Origin: Burkholderiales bacterium
GTDB lineage: Bacteria > Pseudomonadota > Gammaproteobacteria > Burkholderiales > Burkholderiaceae_C
Direction of reading: 5' to 3'
DNA: 55,373 bases
NCBI GenBank assembly: GCA_028868995.1
Contig: JAGWTH010000025.1
Location: 1-55,373, forward strand
In this document: positions 1 through 8,081 of the stretch, in pieces
Numbering within the stretch: the first letter of the stretch is position 1
How the letters are laid out: the number at the start of each line of letters is the position of its first letter
The notes under the pieces: model-generated
Told to the model about the DNA's origin: nothing
What the model saw: the letters and a program-made list of their open reading frames with translations, nothing else
Database searches by the model: none
Translations under genes and position numbers: made by a program

Positions 1-318
1 GCCCCCGCACCCGCTCCGGCGCCCGCGGCTGCCCCTGCCGCCGCCCCCGCCCCCGCCGCCACGAAGACCGCGGCCGCCGGCGGCGCCGGCCAGGCGCTGT
101 ACCAGCAGGTCTGCGTGGCCTGCCACGCCGCCGGCGTGGCCGGTGCGCCCAAGTTCGGCGACAAGGCCGCCTGGGCCCCGCGCATCGCCCAGGGCATGCC
201 CACGCTGTACAACGCGGCGCTGCACGGCCTCAATGCCATGCCCCCCAAGGGCGGCAGCAGCGCCTCCGACGCCGACGTGAAGGCGGCGGTGGACTACATG
301 GTGGGTGCCGCCAAGTAA
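1..318 (+). CDS. c-type cytochrome, cytochrome c5 family (C-terminal part)
   Basis: This is the end of a longer gene: the frame is open back to the first base of the window, so the true start lies outside. The visible part begins with an Ala/Pro-rich linker of about 25 residues. A class I cytochrome c domain follows, with the haem-attachment motif CVACH at about residues 38-42 and a probable distal Met ligand in NAMPPKGG near the end. Family knowledge: such domains carry electrons in the periplasm. The flexible linker suggests it is tethered to a membrane segment or another domain upstream. A strong terminator follows the stop codon. Confidence 0.85.
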   Translation, partial: APAPAPAPAAAPAAAPAPAATKTAAAGGAGQALYQQVCVACHAAGVAGAPKFGDKAAWAPRIAQGMPTLYNAALHGLNAMPPKGGSSASDADVKAAVDYMVGAAK

Positions 319-340
319 GCGGCCCGCGCCGCACGCCAGG

Positions 341-365
341 AAGCCGGCCTCGCGCCGGCTTTTTT
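341..365 (+). terminator. Rho-independent terminator after the cytochrome gene
   Basis: A stem of AAGCCGGC and GCCGGCTT with a 5-nt loop is followed by a run of T. It lies 22 bp after the cytochrome stop. The T-run ends exactly at the stop codon of the converging gene on the minus strand. Confidence 0.85.
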
Positions 366-910
366 CATGGCTCGCCGCGGCTGATGGGGCGCCCCTCGGC
401 GGGGCTGCGCACGAAGCCGTAGCGCGCCGGCAGGTCGGCCGCGCGCACCTCCTGCGGCGGCGGCCAGCGGCCGGCCTCGATGGCCTCGGAGGCCTGCACG
501 ATGTCCTGCGTATGGACCAGCCCGACGCCGCGGTCGGTGTCCAGGTAGACGCGGCCGCTCTCGTCGACCAGGCAGGCCCGCACCTGCGCCGGCACCCCGG
601 TGTGGCTGGCGACGCTGCCATCGGTCTGTATCCGCCAGATCCAGGGCGTCGCCTGCAGCTCCACGTACACGCGCTGCGGGCCGTTCTGGAAGTACCAGCG
701 GCCGGCGTCGTCGCGCTCGTAGTTGCGGTGGATGAAGGCGATGAGCTTGTCGTGGCGCAGCAGCGAGCCCTTGGCCTGCGGGAAGGGGCCGGCGGCCTGC
801 ACGCGGTCGTCGCGCATGTACCAGTTGCCGCGTTCGTCCAGCCCGAGCCAGCCATAGCAGTCGGGCACGTGCGGCCACTTGGCCATGGCCTGGCGAACGA
901 TGTCGTCCAT
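365..910 (-). CDS. conserved hypothetical protein (Burkholderiales DUF family)
   Basis: A 181-aa soluble protein without signal peptide or membrane segment. It is rich in Trp and aromatic residues, with conserved-looking blocks such as CYGWLGLDERGNWYMRDD and FQNGPQRVYVELQ. From memory it resembles a family annotated DUF2946 in Comamonadaceae, but I cannot confirm the number and know no function. The ATG at 910 is the only sensible start. It lies 24 bp downstream of the tauE stop on the same strand, so the two may be co-transcribed. Confidence 0.7.
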   Translation of the reverse strand: MDDIVRQAMAKWPHVPDCYGWLGLDERGNWYMRDDRVQAAGPFPQAKGSLLRHDKLIAFIHRNYERDDAGRWYFQNGPQRVYVELQATPWIWRIQTDGSVASHTGVPAQVRACLVDESGRVYLDTDRGVGLVHTQDIVQASEAIEAGRWPPPQEVRAADLPARYGFVRSPAEGRPISRGEP

Positions 911-934
911 GCGGGCGATTATGGGCGCGCGCCG

Positions 935-1693
935 TCAGCGCAGGAACGCGTCGTAGCCCGTCTTCAGGATCAGCGCACCGACGACCAGGATGAACACGAC
1001 GCGCACGAAGGCCGCGCCGTGCTTGAGCGCCAGGTGCGTCCCCATGAGGCTGCCGGCCACGTTGGCGACGGCCAGCGCGGCCGCGTACTGCCACCACACG
1101 TAGCCCTTGAGCGCGAACAGCACCAGCGCCGCCAGGTTGGTGGCGGTGTTCAGCAGCTTGGCGGCGGCCGAGGCGTTGAGGAAGTCGTAGCCCAGCACCC
1201 GCACGAACAGGAACACGAAGAAGCTGCCGGTGCCCGGCCCGAAGAAGCCGTCGTAGAAACCCAGCGCCAGGCCGATCGCGCAGGCCGCGAGCGTCCGGGC
1301 GCGGCCCGCGAGCCGGGGGGCGTGGTCGCGCCCCAGGTCCTTCTTGGCCAGGGTGTAGAGCAGCACGCCCAGCAGCACGACGGGCAGCAGCTTGCGCAGG
1401 AAGGCCGAGGGCAGCACCGTCACGGCCAGGGCGCCGAGGAAGCCGCCGGCCAGGGCGGTGCCCAGGGCGGGCAGCATGGACGGCCAGTGCATCTCCACCC
1501 GCCGGCTGAACTGGCGCGCGGCGAAGGCGGTGCCCCAGATCGAGGCGCTCTTGTTGGTGCCGAACAGGGTGGCGGGCGGCGTCGTGGGGAAGACCGCGAA
1601 CAGCGCGGGCACCAGGATCAGGCCGCCGCCCCCCACGATCGCGTCCACGAACCCGGCCAGCACCGAGGCCAGCGATACCAGCAGCAACTCCAT
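935..1693 (-). CDS. TauE/SafE family sulfite exporter-type membrane protein
   Basis: A 252-aa protein with about eight hydrophobic segments. It opens with MELLLVSLASVLAGFVDAIV and the glycine-rich GGGGLILVP, typical of the TauE/SafE (formerly DUF81) family. Family members export sulfite, sulfoacetate or other organic anions across the inner membrane; the substrate here is unknown. The frame stays open further upstream to 1903, but I chose the ATG at 1693 because the upstream stretch has no protein-like content and contains a terminator hairpin. Confidence 0.85.
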   Translation of the reverse strand: MELLLVSLASVLAGFVDAIVGGGGLILVPALFAVFPTTPPATLFGTNKSASIWGTAFAARQFSRRVEMHWPSMLPALGTALAGGFLGALAVTVLPSAFLRKLLPVVLLGVLLYTLAKKDLGRDHAPRLAGRARTLAACAIGLALGFYDGFFGPGTGSFFVFLFVRVLGYDFLNASAAAKLLNTATNLAALVLFALKGYVWWQYAAALAVANVAGSLMGTHLALKHGAAFVRVVFILVVGALILKTGYDAFLR

Positions 1694-1741
1694 CGCGGGG
1701 ATTGTCGCAGCTGGGGCCGCGCGTCCCCGCGGGGCCGGCGC

Positions 1742-1770
1742 AAATAAAAAGCGCCGCAGGTGCGGCGCTT
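1742..1770 (-). terminator. Rho-independent terminator upstream of tauE
   Basis: A perfect 10-bp stem (AAGCGCCGCA with TGCGGCGCTT, 2-nt centre) is followed on the minus strand by TTTTTATTT. It sits 200 bp beyond the GMC oxidoreductase stop and 49 bp before the tauE start. It therefore separates tauE from the upstream unit and may end a separate small transcript. Confidence 0.8.
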
Positions 1771-1941
1771 GGAGGGGTTCGGCCCGTTGTACGGTGCCGC
1801 GCATCGAGTTGGAATTCTGTGCGGGGTTTTCTAGTCTCCTCGGTCCCTCGTCCTGCCTAGCCCGGGGGCGCGGCGCGAGTGCACGCACTGTAGCGGCGCG
1901 CACCTCCTTGAGGCATCCGGGATTTCCCGGCAGCAGTTTGT
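1742..1941 (-). ncRNA. candidate small RNA between the GMC oxidoreductase gene and tauE
   Basis: About 200 bp without a convincing gene lies between the GMC stop (1970) and the terminator at 1742-1770. On the minus strand a -10-like TATATC (1947-1942) precedes it, with no good -35. The interval starts with a small hairpin (CCGGGAAATCCCGG) and ends at the strong terminator. A 19-codon reading frame (MPQGGARRYSACTRAAPPG) and a good ribosome-site-like AAGGAGGTG also lie inside. It could be an independent sRNA, a leader with a short peptide, or just a long 3' UTR. I could not match it to 6S, tmRNA or RNase P RNA. Confidence 0.3.
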
Positions 1942-1969
1942 GATATAGGCAGTGCGCCGGGCGGCTGGC

Positions 1970-3598
1970 TCAGGCGGGGTCCCGCAGGATCCACTCCGCC
2001 GCCTTCTCCGCCATCATCAGCGTCGGCGAGTTGGTGTTGCCGCTGGTGATGGTGGGCATGGCGCCGGCATCCACCACCCGCAGGCCCGCGATGCCGCGCA
2101 CCCGCAGCCGCGCGTCGAGCACCGCCATCGGGTCGCCGTCGGGGCCCATGGCCGTCGTGCCCACGGGATGGAAGATGGTGGTGGCGATGTCGCCCGCCAG
2201 CCGGGCCAGGTCCTCGTCGCTCTGGTACTGCGGGCCCGGCCGCCATTCCTGCGGCTTGTATTTCGCCAGCGCCGGCTGGGCGGCGATGCGGCGCGTCACC
2301 CGCAGCGAGTCGGCCGCGACCTTGCGGTCCTCCGGCGTGCTGAGGTAGTTCATGGTGATGGCCGGCGCGTCCTCGAAGCGCTGGCTGCGGATGCGCACCC
2401 AGCCGCGGCTGGTGGGGTTGAGGTTGCAGACGCTGGCCGTGAACGCGTCGAAGCCGTGCAGCGGCTCGCCGAAGGCATCCAGGCTCAGCGGCTGCACGTG
2501 GTACTCGATGTTCGGGTAGGGCTGGTCCGGCGTGCTGCGGGTGAAGGCGCCCAGCTGCGAGGGCGCCATGCTCATGGGGCCGCTGCGCTTGAGCGCGTAC
2601 TCCAGGCCGATCTTCGCCTTGCCCCACCAGCTGCCGGCCAGCGTGTTGAGCGTGGCCACGCCCTCCACCTTGAACACCGCGCGGATCTGCAGGTGGTCCT
2701 GCAGGTTGGCCCCGACGCCGGGCAGGTCCTGCACCACCGGGATGCCGTGCTCCCGCAACAGCGCCGCCGGGCCGACGCCCGACAGCTGCAGGATCTGCGG
2801 CGAGCCGATGCTGCCCGCGCAGAGCAGCACCTCGCGCGCGGCGTGCACGCGCACCAGCTGCTTGCCGGTCCACACTTCCGCGCCGGTGCAGCGGCGCTGG
2901 CCGTCGGGCCCGGTCTCGATGGCCAGGCGCGAGACCTGCGCGCCGGTCCACAGCTCGAAGTTGGGCCGGCCGTAGCAGGTCGGGCGCAGGAAGGCCTTGG
3001 CCGTGTTCCAGCGCCAGCCGTTCTTCTGGTTGACCTCGAAGTAGCCGACGCCCTCGTTGTCGCCGCGGTTGAAGTCGTCGTTGCGCGGGATGCCGGCCTG
3101 CTGTGCCGCCTGTGCGAACGCATCCAGCACGTCCCATTTCAGCCGCTGCCTGTCCACGCGCCATTCGCCGCCGGCCCCGTGCAGGTCGTCCGCGCCCCGG
3201 TGGTAGTCCTCGTGCTTCCTGAAGTAGGGCAGGCACTCGTCCCAGGCCCAGCTGGCGTCGCCCAGGTGGCGGGCCCAGCCGTCGTAGTCGCGCTTCTGCC
3301 CGCGCATGTAGATCATGCCGTTGATGCTGGAGCAGCCGCCCAGCGTCTTGCCGCGCGGGTAGCGCAGCTTGCGGCCGTTGAGGCCCACGTCCGGCTCGGT
3401 GGAGTACAGCCAGTCGGTGCGCGGGTTGCCGATGCAATAGAGGTAGCCCACCGGGATGTGGATCCAGTGGTAGTCGTCCTTGCGCCCCGCCTCGATCAGC
3501 AGGACCCTCTTCGTGGAATCGGCCGAGAGGCGGTTGGCGAGCAGGCTGCCCGCGGTGCCCGCGCCAATGATGACGTAATCGAAGCTGGTGTCGCTCAT
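1970..3598 (-). CDS. GMC family FAD-dependent oxidoreductase (choline/alcohol dehydrogenase-like)
   Basis: A 542-aa flavoprotein of normal family length. The N-terminal FAD-binding motif is VIIGAGTAGS (residues 9-18), followed by the first GMC signature GKTLGGCSSINGM (83-95). The second signature is GSIGSPQILQLSGVGP. The catalytic pair is His477 (FHPVGTTAMG) and Asn521 (SGNTNSP). Members oxidise primary alcohols or choline to aldehydes, passing electrons to a quinone or oxygen. The start at 3598 is preceded by AGGAGA; a longer frame to 3733 runs through the intergenic repeat and is not real. It lies just downstream of mmsA on the same strand. The substrate is unknown. Confidence 0.92.
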   Translation of the reverse strand: MSDTSFDYVIIGAGTAGSLLANRLSADSTKRVLLIEAGRKDDYHWIHIPVGYLYCIGNPRTDWLYSTEPDVGLNGRKLRYPRGKTLGGCSSINGMIYMRGQKRDYDGWARHLGDASWAWDECLPYFRKHEDYHRGADDLHGAGGEWRVDRQRLKWDVLDAFAQAAQQAGIPRNDDFNRGDNEGVGYFEVNQKNGWRWNTAKAFLRPTCYGRPNFELWTGAQVSRLAIETGPDGQRRCTGAEVWTGKQLVRVHAAREVLLCAGSIGSPQILQLSGVGPAALLREHGIPVVQDLPGVGANLQDHLQIRAVFKVEGVATLNTLAGSWWGKAKIGLEYALKRSGPMSMAPSQLGAFTRSTPDQPYPNIEYHVQPLSLDAFGEPLHGFDAFTASVCNLNPTSRGWVRIRSQRFEDAPAITMNYLSTPEDRKVAADSLRVTRRIAAQPALAKYKPQEWRPGPQYQSDEDLARLAGDIATTIFHPVGTTAMGPDGDPMAVLDARLRVRGIAGLRVVDAGAMPTITSGNTNSPTLMMAEKAAEWILRDPA

Positions 3599-3629
3599 GC
3601 CCCTGTGGTCTCCTCGTCTCCCATCCAGT

Positions 3630-3710
3630 GCCACCGCGGACCGGCTTGGCCGGTCCGCTGGTGGCGCCCCCTCGAGGGGGCGGCGGCCGCAGGCCGCTTC
3701 GGGGGTGGGC
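3630..3710. repeat. dispersed palindromic intergenic repeat, copy 1
   Basis: A GC-rich element of about 80 bp fills the gap between the mmsA stop and the GMC start. It holds three palindromes in series: a large one with perfect arms GCGGACCGGC and GCCGGTCCGC, flanked by CCACC/GGTGG; CCCCCTCGAGGGGG; and GCGGCCGCAGGCCGC. A second copy, about 80% alike, lies at 25574-25652 in the same position relative to its neighbouring genes. Elements of this look are widespread in Comamonadaceae genomes (from memory). Confidence 0.85.
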
Positions 3711-5252
3711 TTATTTTGCCGTGGGCATGGCAAATTCGGCGCCCTTGCCGATGCTCTCGGGCCAGCGCTGCATGATCGACTTCTGCTTGGTGTAGAAGCG
3801 CACGCCTTCCTCGCCGTAGGCGTGCATGTCGCCGAAGAGGCTCTTCTTCCAGCCGCCGAAGCCGTGCCAGGCCATGGGCACCGGGATCGGCACGTTGACG
3901 CCCACCATGCCCACCTGCACCCGGCGGCTGAACTCGCGCGCGGTGTTGCCGTCGCGGGTGAACAGCGACACGCCGTTGCCGTACTCGTGGGCGTTGATCA
4001 GTTCCACGGCTTCCTTCAGGTCCTTGGCGCGCACGCAGCCCAGCACCGGGCCGAAGATCTCTTCCTTGTAGATCTTCATGTCCGGCTGCACGTTGTCGAA
4101 CAGCGTGCCGCCGATCCAGAAGCCGTTGTCGCAGCCGGCGCCCGCCTTCGCGCCCTGGAACTTGCGGCCGTCCACGACCAGCTTCGCGCCTTCGGCCTCG
4201 CCCTGGGCGATGTAGCCCGTGATGCGCTGGTGCGCCACGCTGGTGACGATCGGGCCCATCTCGGCGTCGAGTTCGGTGCCGTTCTTGACCTTCAGGGTCC
4301 GGGTGCGCTCGGCCAGCTTGTCCATGATCTTGTCGGCCGCGTCGCCCACCAGCACGCCGACCGAGATCGCCATGCAGCGCTCGCCGGCGGAGCCGAAGGC
4401 CGAGCCGATCAGCGCGTCGACCGCCTGGTCCATGTCGGCGTCGGGCATCACCACCATGTGGTTCTTGGCGCCGCCCAGGGCCTGCACGCGCTTGCCGTGC
4501 CGCGCGCCCGTCTCGTAGATCTTCTGCGCGATCGGGGTGGAGCCGACGAAGGACAGCGCCTTCACGTCGGGGTGCTCCAGCAGCGCGTCGACCGCGTCCT
4601 TGTCGCCCTGCACCACGTTGAACACGCCGTCCGGCAGGCCGGCTTCCTTCAGCAGTTCAGCCATGCGGATGGAGGGGGTCGGGTCCAGCGGGCTGGGCTT
4701 GAGGATGAAGGTGTTGCCCGCGGCGATGGCCACCGGGAACATCCACATCGGCACCATCACCGGGAAGTTGAAGGGCGTGATGCCCGCCACCACGCCCAGG
4801 GGCTGGCGCAGCGTCCAGTTGTCGATGCCGGTGGAGACCTGGTCGGTGTAGTCGCCCTTGAGCAGCTGCGGGATGCCGCAGGCGAACTCCACGATGTCGA
4901 TGCCGCGTGTCACCTCGCCCTGGGCGTCGGTGAACACCTTGCCGTGTTCGGCGGTGATCATGCGGGCCAGCTCGTCGCGATGCCTGTTCAGCAGTTCCAG
5001 GAACTTGAACATCACGCGGGCGCGCCGGATCGGCGGCGTGTCGGCCCAGGCGGGGAAGGCCGCCTGGGCGGCGGCCACGGCCTGCGCCACCTCGGCGGCA
5101 TTGGCCAGCGCCACCTGGCCGCTCACCTGGCCGGTGGCGGGGTTGAAGACGTCGCTGCGGCGGCCGCTCTGGCCGGGGACGACGCGGCCGCCGATCCAGT
5201 GCTCGATGGAGGCGAGGGCGGCGGCGGGGCGGGACTTGTCGGGTGCGTTCAT
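3711..5252 (-). CDS. mmsA: methylmalonate-semialdehyde dehydrogenase (CoA-acylating)
   Basis: A 513-aa aldehyde dehydrogenase of the MMSDH subfamily. It converts (methyl)malonate semialdehyde plus NAD and CoA to propionyl- or acetyl-CoA and CO2, in valine, thymine or inositol breakdown. The catalytic Cys is C293 in GSAGERCMA. The segment [16 protein letters not shown], lacking the usual ALDH general-base Glu, is typical of [21 protein letters not shown] is also diagnostic. It is transcribed away from a LysR regulator gene that starts 95 bp upstream, so LysR control is likely. The stop codon abuts the intergenic repeat. Confidence 0.95.
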   Translation of the reverse strand: MNAPDKSRPAAALASIEHWIGGRVVPGQSGRRSDVFNPATGQVSGQVALANAAEVAQAVAAAQAAFPAWADTPPIRRARVMFKFLELLNRHRDELARMITAEHGKVFTDAQGEVTRGIDIVEFACGIPQLLKGDYTDQVSTGIDNWTLRQPLGVVAGITPFNFPVMVPMWMFPVAIAAGNTFILKPSPLDPTPSIRMAELLKEAGLPDGVFNVVQGDKDAVDALLEHPDVKALSFVGSTPIAQKIYETGARHGKRVQALGGAKNHMVVMPDADMDQAVDALIGSAFGSAGERCMAISVGVLVGDAADKIMDKLAERTRTLKVKNGTELDAEMGPIVTSVAHQRITGYIAQGEAEGAKLVVDGRKFQGAKAGAGCDNGFWIGGTLFDNVQPDMKIYKEEIFGPVLGCVRAKDLKEAVELINAHEYGNGVSLFTRDGNTAREFSRRVQVGMVGVNVPIPVPMAWHGFGGWKKSLFGDMHAYGEEGVRFYTKQKSIMQRWPESIGKGAEFAMPTAK

Positions 5253-5326
5253 GGGGGGCCTTCCGTGCGGGGATGGGGCAGTCTAGGCCCGCGGGGGCTC
5301 TTTGCAAAGGCGCTGCCGCTGACCAG

Positions 5327-5348
5327 ATTGTTTGCGAAAATGAACAAT
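5327..5348. promoter_or_regulatory. inverted repeat in the mmsA/LysR divergent region (possible LysR operator)
   Basis: ATTGTT and AACAAT are separated by 10 bp, and the right arm overlaps the ATG of the LysR gene (5347). Its position in the 94-bp divergent intergenic region and its symmetry fit a LysR-type autoregulatory site. The LysR gene has no clear Shine-Dalgarno sequence here, so its message may be leaderless. Confidence 0.4.
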
Positions 5349-6276
5349 GGCCACGATCCCCGCCTTTGCCGACCTGCACCTGCTGACCGTGCTGGCCGAA
5401 ACCCGCAGCTACACCCAGGCGGCGCGCCGCCTGGGCATCTCCAAGGCCTCGGTCAGCGGCCGCATCGCGGAGCTGGAGCGCGCGGCCGGCGTGCCGCTGG
5501 TGCGCCGCACGACCCGCTCGGTCGGGCTCACCCAGGCCGGCCAGCAGCTGGTCGACGAGACCCGCGGCCCCTTCGAGCGCATCGCGCAGAGCTTCGCCGG
5601 CGTGCGCGACCTCGCCGGCACGCCGCGCGGGCGCCTGCGCGTGACGGCGCCGGTGGCGCTGGGCCGCCAGATCGTCGCCCCGTCGCTGCCGGCCTTCCTG
5701 CAAAAGTACCCGGAGATCCGCCTGGAGCTGGATCTCGGCGACCGCCTGGCCAACCTGCCGCAGGAAGGCTTCGACCTCGCGATCCGCCACACGCAGGCAC
5801 CGCCGGAGACGCACGTGGCCTGGCAGCTGTGCCCCTCGCGCTCGCTGCTGGTGGCGAGCCCGGACTACCTGCGCCGCCACGGCGCGCCGAAGCATCCCTC
5901 CGAACTCGCCGAGCGCGACTGCCTGCTGTACCTGCGCGACACGGCGGGGCAGAGCTGGTCCTTCGAGCGCGGCAGCGGCCGGCGGGCGGAACGGGTGGTG
6001 GTGGCGGTGGACGGGCCCCTGCGCGCCAACAACAGCGAGGTGCTGCGCGAGGCGGTGCTGGGCGGGCTGGGGATCGGGCTGCTGCCGGACTTCAGCGCGG
6101 CGGCCCACCTGGGGCCGGGCCTGCTGGTCCCGGTGCTGCCCGAGTGGCGGCCGCTGGGCTTCTTCGGCGACGGCATCTACGCGATCCGCCCCTGGGCGCC
6201 CCAGGTGCCGCGGGCGGTGCAGTGCTTCGTCGACCACCTCAAGGGACTGTTCGCGAAGGGGTTCCCGATCGCGTGA
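5347..6276 (+). CDS. LysR family transcriptional regulator
   Basis: A 309-aa regulator of standard length. The N-terminal winged helix-turn-helix is at about residues 5-62 (YTQAARRLGISKASVSGRIAELE), followed by the LysR substrate-binding domain from about 90. It belongs to the large CrgA/DsdC-like branch (ARRLGISKASVSGRIAELE, RGRLRVTAPVALGR). It is divergent from mmsA and convergent with atuA (30 bp between stops), so mmsA and its own gene are the most likely targets. The effector is unknown. Confidence 0.9.
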   Translation: MATIPAFADLHLLTVLAETRSYTQAARRLGISKASVSGRIAELERAAGVPLVRRTTRSVGLTQAGQQLVDETRGPFERIAQSFAGVRDLAGTPRGRLRVTAPVALGRQIVAPSLPAFLQKYPEIRLELDLGDRLANLPQEGFDLAIRHTQAPPETHVAWQLCPSRSLLVASPDYLRRHGAPKHPSELAERDCLLYLRDTAGQSWSFERGSGRRAERVVVAVDGPLRANNSEVLREAVLGGLGIGLLPDFSAAAHLGPGLLVPVLPEWRPLGFFGDGIYAIRPWAPQVPRAVQCFVDHLKGLFAKGFPIA

Positions 6277-6306
6277 CGGGGCTGCGGGGCTCGGCGCCGC
6301 GCGCGC

Positions 6307-8079
6307 TCAGCGCCACCCCGGCGGCACCGCCACCGGCATCGCCAGCAGGATCTGCGCCATCCCCTTGCCCAGCGGATCGTTGCGCAGCGAAGCCATCCCC
6401 CCGCCGTCCAGCGCCTCGGTGCACAGGAAGTTCAGCGCGTGGATGCCCGGGACGTCGTAGCGCCACACCTCGTCCTGCACCAGGTGGGCCAGCCATTCCT
6501 TCACCTGCTCCGGCGTGAGCTGCCCGCGCAGCCAGGGCAGCCATTCGGGCCGGCGGGCGATCACGCCGATGTTGGAATGGTTGCCCTTGTCGCCGCTGCG
6601 CGCCCAGGCCAGCTGCACCAGCGGCACCTGGGGCCAGTCGGGGTGGGGCAGCACGGGGTCGACCGCCGGCGTGGCCCCGGGCGGCGGCACCGGCGCCTGG
6701 CCGGTGGGCACGCGCACCTCGAGCACCTCGCCGTCCAGGTGCACCTGCGGCTGCACGAGCCCCTTGTCGACCAGGAAGGCGAACTGGCGGATGGTGGGCG
6801 CGGGACTGGGTCGGCCGCCGGCGCCGGTGGTGCCGGGCGACCAGCTGGTGCCCGCGGGCGCGATCTCGCGCGCGAACAGCTCGAGCGCCTCCTTCTGCGG
6901 ATGCATCACCGCCACCTGCAGCACCGCCTCGCGCACGTCCTGCGTGCGGGCATGCGGGCCGTAATTGGCGAGCTCCGAGCCCAGCACCTCGATGCGGGTG
7001 CGTGTGTAGGGCAGCCAGCGCCGCTGGGCGAACAGCTCGCGCGTGCGCGCGAGGATCGCCTCGCCGGTGCGCTGCGCCTTGCGCGCGGCGTCGAAGCCGA
7101 CGATGGTGAGCTGGCCGGTGCAGCGCCAGCCGTCCATGAAGGTGGCCGAGACCTTGTAGTCCGGCCCGGGCGGCAGGCCGCGCGCGCCGCTCACCCGCAC
7201 CCGCTGCTCGCCCGCCTGCTCCAGCCGCACGCCGGTGAAGTCGCAGGTGACGTCGGGCAGCAGGTACCGGCGCGGGTCGCCGATCTCGTAGAGCATCTGC
7301 TCGGCGACCACCGCGGTGTTCACCAGCCCGCCGGTGCCGTTCGGCTTGGTGACGACGAAGCTGCCGTCGGCGTGGCACTCGATCACCGGGTAGCCGATGT
7401 GCGGCCAGTCGGGCACCTGCTCCCAGTCGGTGTGCAGGCCGCCGGTGGCCTGGCAGCCGCATTCGATGACGTGGCCGGCCAGGCTGCCCGAGGCCAGCCG
7501 GTCCCAGTCGTCCTCGCGCCAGCCGAAGGCATGCATCAGGGCGCCCAGGGTCACGGCGCTGTCCACGCAGCGGCCGGTGATCACCACCTGTGCGCCGGCC
7601 GCGAGCGCGTCGCGGATGGGCAATGCCCCGAGGTAGGCGTTGGCGGTCAGCAGGCGCTCGGGCAGGGTCGCGCCGCTTTGCAGCTCGCGCACGCCCTGTT
7701 CGCGCAGTCGCGGCACCAGCACCTGCACGTCGTCGCCCGTGACCACCGCCACCTTCAGCGGCACGCCCTGTTCGGCGGCCAGGGCCTGCAGCGCCCGGGC
7801 GCAGGCCTGCGGGTTCACCCCGCCGGCATTGCTGATCACGCGGATGCCGCGCCGCGCCACTTCGCCCAGGATGGACTTCATCGTCACCTGCACGAAGTCG
7901 GTGGCGTAGCCCAGCGACGGGTCCTTGCCGCGCGCCGCCGCCAGGATCGACATGGTCAGTTCGGCCAGGTAGTCGAACACCAGGTAGTCGACGTCGCCGC
8001 CGGCCACCAGCTGGGGCGCGCCCACGCTGCTGTCGCCCCAGAAGCCGGAGGCGCCCCCGATGCGCACGGTGCGGTCCAT
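6307..8079 (-). CDS. atuA: AtuA-like protein (acyclic terpene utilisation family, DUF1446)
   Basis: A 590-aa protein starting MDRTVRIGGASGFWGDSS. The N-terminal two thirds match the AtuA core (SNAGGVNPQACA, VVITGRCVDSAVTLG, ECGCQATGG). A C-terminal extension of about 110 aa (VPLVQLAWARSGDKGNHSNIGVIAR) fits the AtuA-like ferredoxin-fold domain. In Pseudomonas, AtuA is needed for citronellol/geraniol catabolism, but its reaction is not firmly assigned. It lies 2 bp after an enoyl-CoA hydratase gene and is surely co-transcribed with it. The carboxylase genes of the classical atu cluster are absent here, so a terpene role is only suggestive. The frame stays open upstream, but the ATG at 8079 gives the family's N-terminus. 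Confidence 0.85.
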   Translation of the reverse strand: MDRTVRIGGASGFWGDSSVGAPQLVAGGDVDYLVFDYLAELTMSILAAARGKDPSLGYATDFVQVTMKSILGEVARRGIRVISNAGGVNPQACARALQALAAEQGVPLKVAVVTGDDVQVLVPRLREQGVRELQSGATLPERLLTANAYLGALPIRDALAAGAQVVITGRCVDSAVTLGALMHAFGWREDDWDRLASGSLAGHVIECGCQATGGLHTDWEQVPDWPHIGYPVIECHADGSFVVTKPNGTGGLVNTAVVAEQMLYEIGDPRRYLLPDVTCDFTGVRLEQAGEQRVRVSGARGLPPGPDYKVSATFMDGWRCTGQLTIVGFDAARKAQRTGEAILARTRELFAQRRWLPYTRTRIEVLGSELANYGPHARTQDVREAVLQVAVMHPQKEALELFAREIAPAGTSWSPGTTGAGGRPSPAPTIRQFAFLVDKGLVQPQVHLDGEVLEVRVPTGQAPVPPPGATPAVDPVLPHPDWPQVPLVQLAWARSGDKGNHSNIGVIARRPEWLPWLRGQLTPEQVKEWLAHLVQDEVWRYDVPGIHALNFLCTEALDGGGMASLRNDPLGKGMAQILLAMPVAVPPGWR

Positions 8080-8081
8080 GG

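Noticed and set aside
305..1747. Long open frames opposite real genes throughout the window (for example 305-1747 and 15905-17698 on the plus strand)
   Set aside because: They are side effects of very high GC content. Their translations are Arg/Gly/His-rich with no domain motifs, and each lies opposite a gene with clear family signatures.
1742..1941. 6S RNA, tmRNA or RNase P RNA
   Set aside because: I could not find the closing stem and bubble of 6S, the tRNA-like end of tmRNA or the conserved core of RNase P, so only an unnamed candidate is given.
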